Of a DNA stretch of 64,000 nucleotides, positions 60,736-64,000 are shown in pieces. The notes under the pieces were generated by a model. That model had not been told where the DNA came from. It searched no databases and worked only from the letters and a program-made list of their open reading frames with translations. Origin of the DNA: Aurantibacillus circumpalustris (GTDB lineage Bacteria > Bacteroidota > Bacteroidia > B-17B0 > Aurantibacillaceae); the NCBI RefSeq assembly GCF_029625215.1, contig NZ_CP121197.1:4278001-4342000 (forward strand). Reading direction: 5' to 3'. Both the position numbers and the translations under genes were made by a program. The stretch's first letter is position 1. Every line of letters starts with the position of its first letter.

Positions 60736-61627
60736 TTTGTTTAATCTTTAAAAGTTCTTGAAACAGTTCTTTTTCTTTATCTGATAGATTAGTCGGGACT
60801 TGAATTTGATAGGTTATAAATAAATCACCGAAATTTCCATCATTTTTGTATACCGGAAATCCTTTACCCTTTAGTTTTACTTTAGTACCGCTCTGTGTTC
60901 CAGCAGCCACTTTCAGTTTTACTTTTCCATCGAATGTATTAACAGTTGTTTCGCCTCCTAATACAGCGGTATATAAATCTAAATCGTAAACACTAAAAAG
61001 ATCGCTACCACCGCGTTTAAAAGCGGTATCGTTTTTTATTGAAAAGGTAATTAATAAATCTCCCGAAGGCCCGCCATTTGCACCCGCACCTCCATGTCCT
61101 TTAATTCGAATTGTCTGTCCGTTTTCAACTCCAGCTGGAATGGTTAAACGAATGTTCTTTCCATTAACGGTTAATGTTTGTTGATGACTTTTATAAACAT
61201 CTGTGATATCTAAACTTAGTTGCGCACTAAGATCTTGTCCTTTATATTTCACATTCCTTCCACCACCATTACCTCCAAACATTGAGGAAAAAAAATCTGA
61301 AAAATCTTCTCCACCAAAATCACTAGTACTTTGATAACCGCGTTGCCCGCTACCTGAAGTTCTTTGGCCCTGTTGCTGACGTGCTTGTTCATACGCTTCA
61401 CTGTGCTCCCAGTCTTTTCCATATTGATCGTACTTTTTACGTTTTTCAGGATCACTCAAAACTTCGTTTGCCTCATTAATTCTCTGAAACTTTTGTTTTG
61501 CGTTGGCGTCGTTCGGATTTAAATCAGGATGATATTTCCGCGCTAATTTGCGATAAGCCTTTTTAATTTCTGCGTCACTGGCAGTTTTATCTATTTCTAA
61601 TGTTTTATAATAATCAATAAATTCCAT
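60725..61627 (-). CDS. cbpA: CbpA-type DnaJ co-chaperone
   Basis: 300 aa. The J-domain (1-70) has the HPD motif at residues 33-35 (KYHPDLNPND). A Gly/Ser/Gln-rich linker (about 75-130) follows, with no zinc-finger repeats, so it is a class II J-protein. The C-terminal peptide-binding domains begin at SLDITDVYKSHQQTLTVNGKNIRLTIPAGVENGQTIRIKGHGG and end KEKELFQELLKIKQN. This order (J, G-rich, CTD, no Cys) is CbpA. It stimulates DnaK and can bind DNA nonspecifically. The CbpM gene overlaps its 3' end. Confidence 0.93.
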   Translation of the reverse strand: MEFIDYYKTLEIDKTASDAEIKKAYRKLARKYHPDLNPNDANAKQKFQRINEANEVLSDPEKRKKYDQYGKDWEHSEAYEQARQQQGQRTSGSGQRGYQSTSDFGGEDFSDFFSSMFGGNGGGRNVKYKGQDLSAQLSLDITDVYKSHQQTLTVNGKNIRLTIPAGVENGQTIRIKGHGGAGANGGPSGDLLITFSIKNDTAFKRGGSDLFSVYDLDLYTAVLGGETTVNTFDGKVKLKVAAGTQSGTKVKLKGKGFPVYKNDGNFGDLFITYQIQVPTNLSDKEKELFQELLKIKQNGK

Positions 61628-61728
61628 CTGCTGATATCCTCTGGTTTTTACCTTAAAGATAAGCTAGTAATACAAAGTTGATACCTAAGAAATGTTAACT
61701 TATAAAGTGATTACAAGAAATCCCTACA

Positions 61729-62241
61729 CTATTCTTTAAGTCCCAAAGATTTCAAGTAATCAATAACTTCTAAGCTTTTTTCGCCTCCTGCCTTCGCATG
61801 TCGCATTAAAGAAATTTTATGTGGCCCGACAGCATCCTTCATAAAAGAGAAGTTTAGAATAAAACTCTTTACTAGTTCAGTTTTTCCAAGCATAGCAGCC
61901 ACACAAATAGTCATTCTTGCGCCCCTTTCCAATAAAAAATTCGCTAATTCAGGATTACCTACATGACCTGCGGCACCCAGAGCATCTTCCCAATCCCAGC
62001 CGCCTAAATTATTAACAGAATTGAGTAAATCCGGATTTACCTCCAGCATTGTTTTTACTTTGGCCATGTCCTTATGTGCCGCCCCTACAAATTCTTTTAC
62101 TAATGAAATTTCTATAGGCGGACCCTTATCTTGATTTTGTTTTGAAAGAGTTTGAGAGGTTGAGATTCCAGGCAATAAAATTAACCCTGTTGCACCCAAA
62201 CTTGAACGTATGATAAAGTCCCTTCGTGTTTGATTTTTCAT
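61729..62241 (-). CDS. Tat-exported ankyrin-repeat-like protein
   Basis: 170 aa. The N-terminus has a twin-arginine signal (TRRDFIIRSSLGATGLILLPGIS), where RRDFI fits the RR-x-F-hydrophobic rule. The rest has ankyrin-like helix-turn-helix-loop units: KVKTMLEVNPDLLNSVNNLGGWDWEDALGAAGHVGNPELANFLLERGARM, then a continuation TICVAAMLGKTELVKSFI. Ankyrin repeats mediate protein contacts. Tat export suggests folding before translocation. An inverted repeat includes its start codon (62240-62260). Confidence 0.78.
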   Translation of the reverse strand: MKNQTRRDFIIRSSLGATGLILLPGISTSQTLSKQNQDKGPPIEISLVKEFVGAAHKDMAKVKTMLEVNPDLLNSVNNLGGWDWEDALGAAGHVGNPELANFLLERGARMTICVAAMLGKTELVKSFILNFSFMKDAVGPHKISLMRHAKAGGEKSLEVIDYLKSLGLKE

Positions 62242-62260
62242 GGTAATACTAATTTACCAT
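62240..62260 (-). promoter_or_regulatory. Hairpin including the start codon of the ankyrin gene
   Basis: A perfect 7-bp inverted repeat, ATGGTAA at 62240-62246 and TTACCAT at 62254-62260 on the plus strand, with a 7-nt loop. On the minus-strand mRNA the 3' arm overlaps the ATG at 62239-62241, so the fold could hide the start codon. Confidence 0.45.
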
Positions 62261-62333
62261 ATGATCAATTAATTTCACTAACCCTTATAGGGTGATTTAT
62301 CAGTGAATGCCAAAGTGTTCTTTATCCAGCAAA

Positions 62334-64000
62334 CTATTTCCCTTTATTTAAAGTCGCTAATAAATATTTACTCGTATATCCTTCTTTTGATCGCGCCAAA
62401 TCTTCAGGTGTTCCTTCAAATACAACGTTCCCGCCATGTTCACCACCTTCAGGTCCCATATCAACTATCCAATCAGCGCACTTAATCACATCCATATTGT
62501 GTTCTATCACCACAATCGAATGTCCTTTCTTCAATAATGCGTCAAACGATTTTAAAAGTTTAGCTACATCATGAAAATGTAATCCCGTAGTTGGTTCATC
62601 AAATACAAAAAGTGTGGGTGACGTATTATTTATTTGAATTAAGAAACTGGCAAGCTTAATACGTTGTGCTTCACCTCCGCTCAAAGTACTGCTACTCTGT
62701 CCTAATTGCACATAACCTAAACCAACTGCCTGCAAAGCGTTGAGTTTTTCAGTAATTTTATGAGCTATACGGTTGTCTTCATCTTTACTGAAAAAAGTTA
62801 TTGCATCATCTACCGTTAAATCTAATATATCCGATATCGATTTTCCTTTGTACAAAATTTCTAAAGTTTCAGATTTATAACGTTTTCCTTTGCAACCTTC
62901 GCATTGTAATTGGATATCGGCCATAAACTGCATTTCTACAGTAATTTGCCCTTCACCTTGGCAAACCTCACAGCGTCCACCTTCCACATTAAAACTAAAA
63001 AATCCCGGCTTGTAATTTCTTGTTTTTGCTAACCCTTGTTCAGCAAATAAATTCCGCACTTCATCGAATGCTTTAATATAAGTAACCGGATTACTGCGTG
63101 AAGATTTTCCAATCGGATTTTGATCTACAAACTCCAATTGTTTAATTTGTTTTAAACTGCCACCAATTAAATGATCAGAATTAACGCTTTCAAAATATCC
63201 ATCGAGATAGCGCTGCATATAAGGGATTAGTCCTTTTTTTATTAATGTTGATTTCCCAGAACCACTCACTCCTGTAACACAGGTTAAAACGCCCAAAGGA
63301 AATTTCACTTTCACGTTTTTTAAATTATTATCATTTAAATTACGTACCTCTACAAACTCCTTCCACTTTCTGCGAGTGGTAGGAATTTCAATACGCATTA
63401 AATCATTTAAATACTTTGATGTGTAACCGTTTTTGTTTTTTAATAAATCCTTATGCGTTCCTTGAAAAACCAAATGTCCACCGTCAGTTCCCGCTTCCGG
63501 ACCAATATCAATGAGTTCATCTGCCTGACGCATAATTTCTTCATCGTGTTCAACAATAATAACTGTATTTCCTTGTTGTTGAAGTGAACGCAAAACTTTT
63601 ATTAATCGTTCTGTGTCTCTTGGATGAAGCCCAATGCTGGGTTCATCAAGAATATAAAGACTGCCAACCAAAGTACTTCCTAGTTGTGTTGCAAGATTAA
63701 TACGCTGACTTTCACCACCACTTAAAGTATTCGCCACGCGATTTAACGTAAGATATCCTAAACCAACATCTAACAAATATTGCAAACGATTAGTAATCTC
63801 AGTTAGTAATCGCTTAGCAATTTTCACATCGTGCTCATTTAATTTAATTGTTTTAAAAAAATCAATAAGATTGGTAACGGGCGATAATACTAAATCATTT
63901 ATACATTTTCCATCAATCTTAACATAATTAGCATCTTTTCGTAAACGTGTTCCTTCACAATCGGGACAAGCTGTCTTCCCACGGTAACGGGCCAACATAA
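62334..64000 (-). CDS. uvrA: Excinuclease ABC subunit A (UvrA), C-terminal part, cut by the window
   Basis: 555 codons are present; the N-terminal 370-400 residues lie beyond the right end, as UvrA is usually about 930-950 aa. The visible part contains a zinc-binding CPDCEGTRL, the first-domain signature LSGGESQRINLATQLGS and Walker B YILDEPSIGLHPRD. The second ABC domain follows with Walker A GVSGSGKSTLI, a zinc module CEVCQGEG...CEGCKGKRY, signature LSGGEAQRIKLAS and Walker B FVFDEPTTGLHFHD. UvrA is the damage-recognition ATPase of nucleotide-excision repair and loads UvrB on damaged DNA. The reading frame is open to the last base, so the gene is truncated by the window only. Confidence 0.97.
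   Translation of the reverse strand, partial: MLARYRGKTACPDCEGTRLRKDANYVKIDGKCINDLVLSPVTNLIDFFKTIKLNEHDVKIAKRLLTEITNRLQYLLDVGLGYLTLNRVANTLSGGESQRINLATQLGSTLVGSLYILDEPSIGLHPRDTERLIKVLRSLQQQGNTVIIVEHDEEIMRQADELIDIGPEAGTDGGHLVFQGTHKDLLKNKNGYTSKYLNDLMRIEIPTTRRKWKEFVEVRNLNDNNLKNVKVKFPLGVLTCVTGVSGSGKSTLIKKGLIPYMQRYLDGYFESVNSDHLIGGSLKQIKQLEFVDQNPIGKSSRSNPVTYIKAFDEVRNLFAEQGLAKTRNYKPGFFSFNVEGGRCEVCQGEGQITVEMQFMADIQLQCEGCKGKRYKSETLEILYKGKSISDILDLTVDDAITFFSKDEDNRIAHKITEKLNALQAVGLGYVQLGQSSSTLSGGEAQRIKLASFLIQINNTSPTLFVFDEPTTGLHFHDVAKLLKSFDALLKKGHSIVVIEHNMDVIKCADWIVDMGPEGGEHGGNVVFEGTPEDLARSKEGYTSKYLLATLNKGK

Noticed and set aside
62266-62300. Terminator of uvrA
   Set aside because: The ACCC/GGGT stem with outer CACT/AGTG pairing is short and has no T-run on the minus strand.

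Overview
The window is low-GC DNA, by eye about 35% G+C, from a free-living member of the Bacteroidota; I cannot place it below phylum level. Three lines of evidence agree. Five secreted proteins end in type IX secretion (T9SS) sorting domains, four of type A and one of type B. Several genes carry the Bacteroidota promoter signature (TTG, about 20 nt, TAnnTTTG). Family content also fits: FadL-like porin, PorT-like barrel start, LytS/LytTR pair, archaeal/eukaryal-type ProRS and tandem DUF3494 ice-binding-like proteins. No T9SS machinery genes lie in the window.

Layout. 1-9.5 kb: surface and secreted proteins on the minus strand (beta-barrel start, two DUF3494 proteins, a duplicated lipoprotein, a His-rich exported protein), a solute-binding-protein/histidine-kinase pair, and a T9SS-exported beta-lactamase-fold protein. 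9.5-21.4 kb: two paralogous large secreted proteins, one with a type B tail and one with a type A tail, flank a complete tripartite RND efflux operon. 21.4-24.3 kb: SRPBCC/DinB stress-type genes divergent from a GlxA-family regulator, then tRNA-Glu. 24.5-33 kb: a long co-directional block (mgtE, HEAT protein, membrane protein, YggS, DUF1015, SerA-like, FadL-like, Tyr/Asn-rich lipoprotein). 33-37 kb: proS, a thioesterase and a glycosyltransferase.

37-46 kb is the most unusual region. A three-gene condensin operon (kleisin, MukE-like, MukB-like SMC; the MksFEB or Wadjet JetABC order) has no JetD/MksG nuclease beside it. It is bounded downstream by an array of roughly 98-bp palindromic repeats, carries a 57-bp tandem repeat inside the operon, and has an 11-bp inverted repeat upstream. 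An Mrr-type restriction endonuclease lies just beyond. 46-57 kb: an MFS transporter, a TPR kinase with a NarL-type regulator, a Vps62-like protein, and a LytS/LytTR system whose kinase has a LamG sensor domain. That kinase is divergent from a LamG/S74/T9SS secreted protein. 57-64 kb: NhaD antiporter, methyltransferase, CbpA-CbpM chaperone pair, a Tat-exported ankyrin-type protein, and the C-terminal part of UvrA cut by the window end.

Four minus-strand surface-protein genes in the first 9.5 kb share a strikingly regular upstream arrangement: two TGTAA repeats 20-21 bp apart, then 25-26 nt, then a TTTG minus-7 core. This looks like the binding site of one activator and defines a candidate surface-protein regulon.
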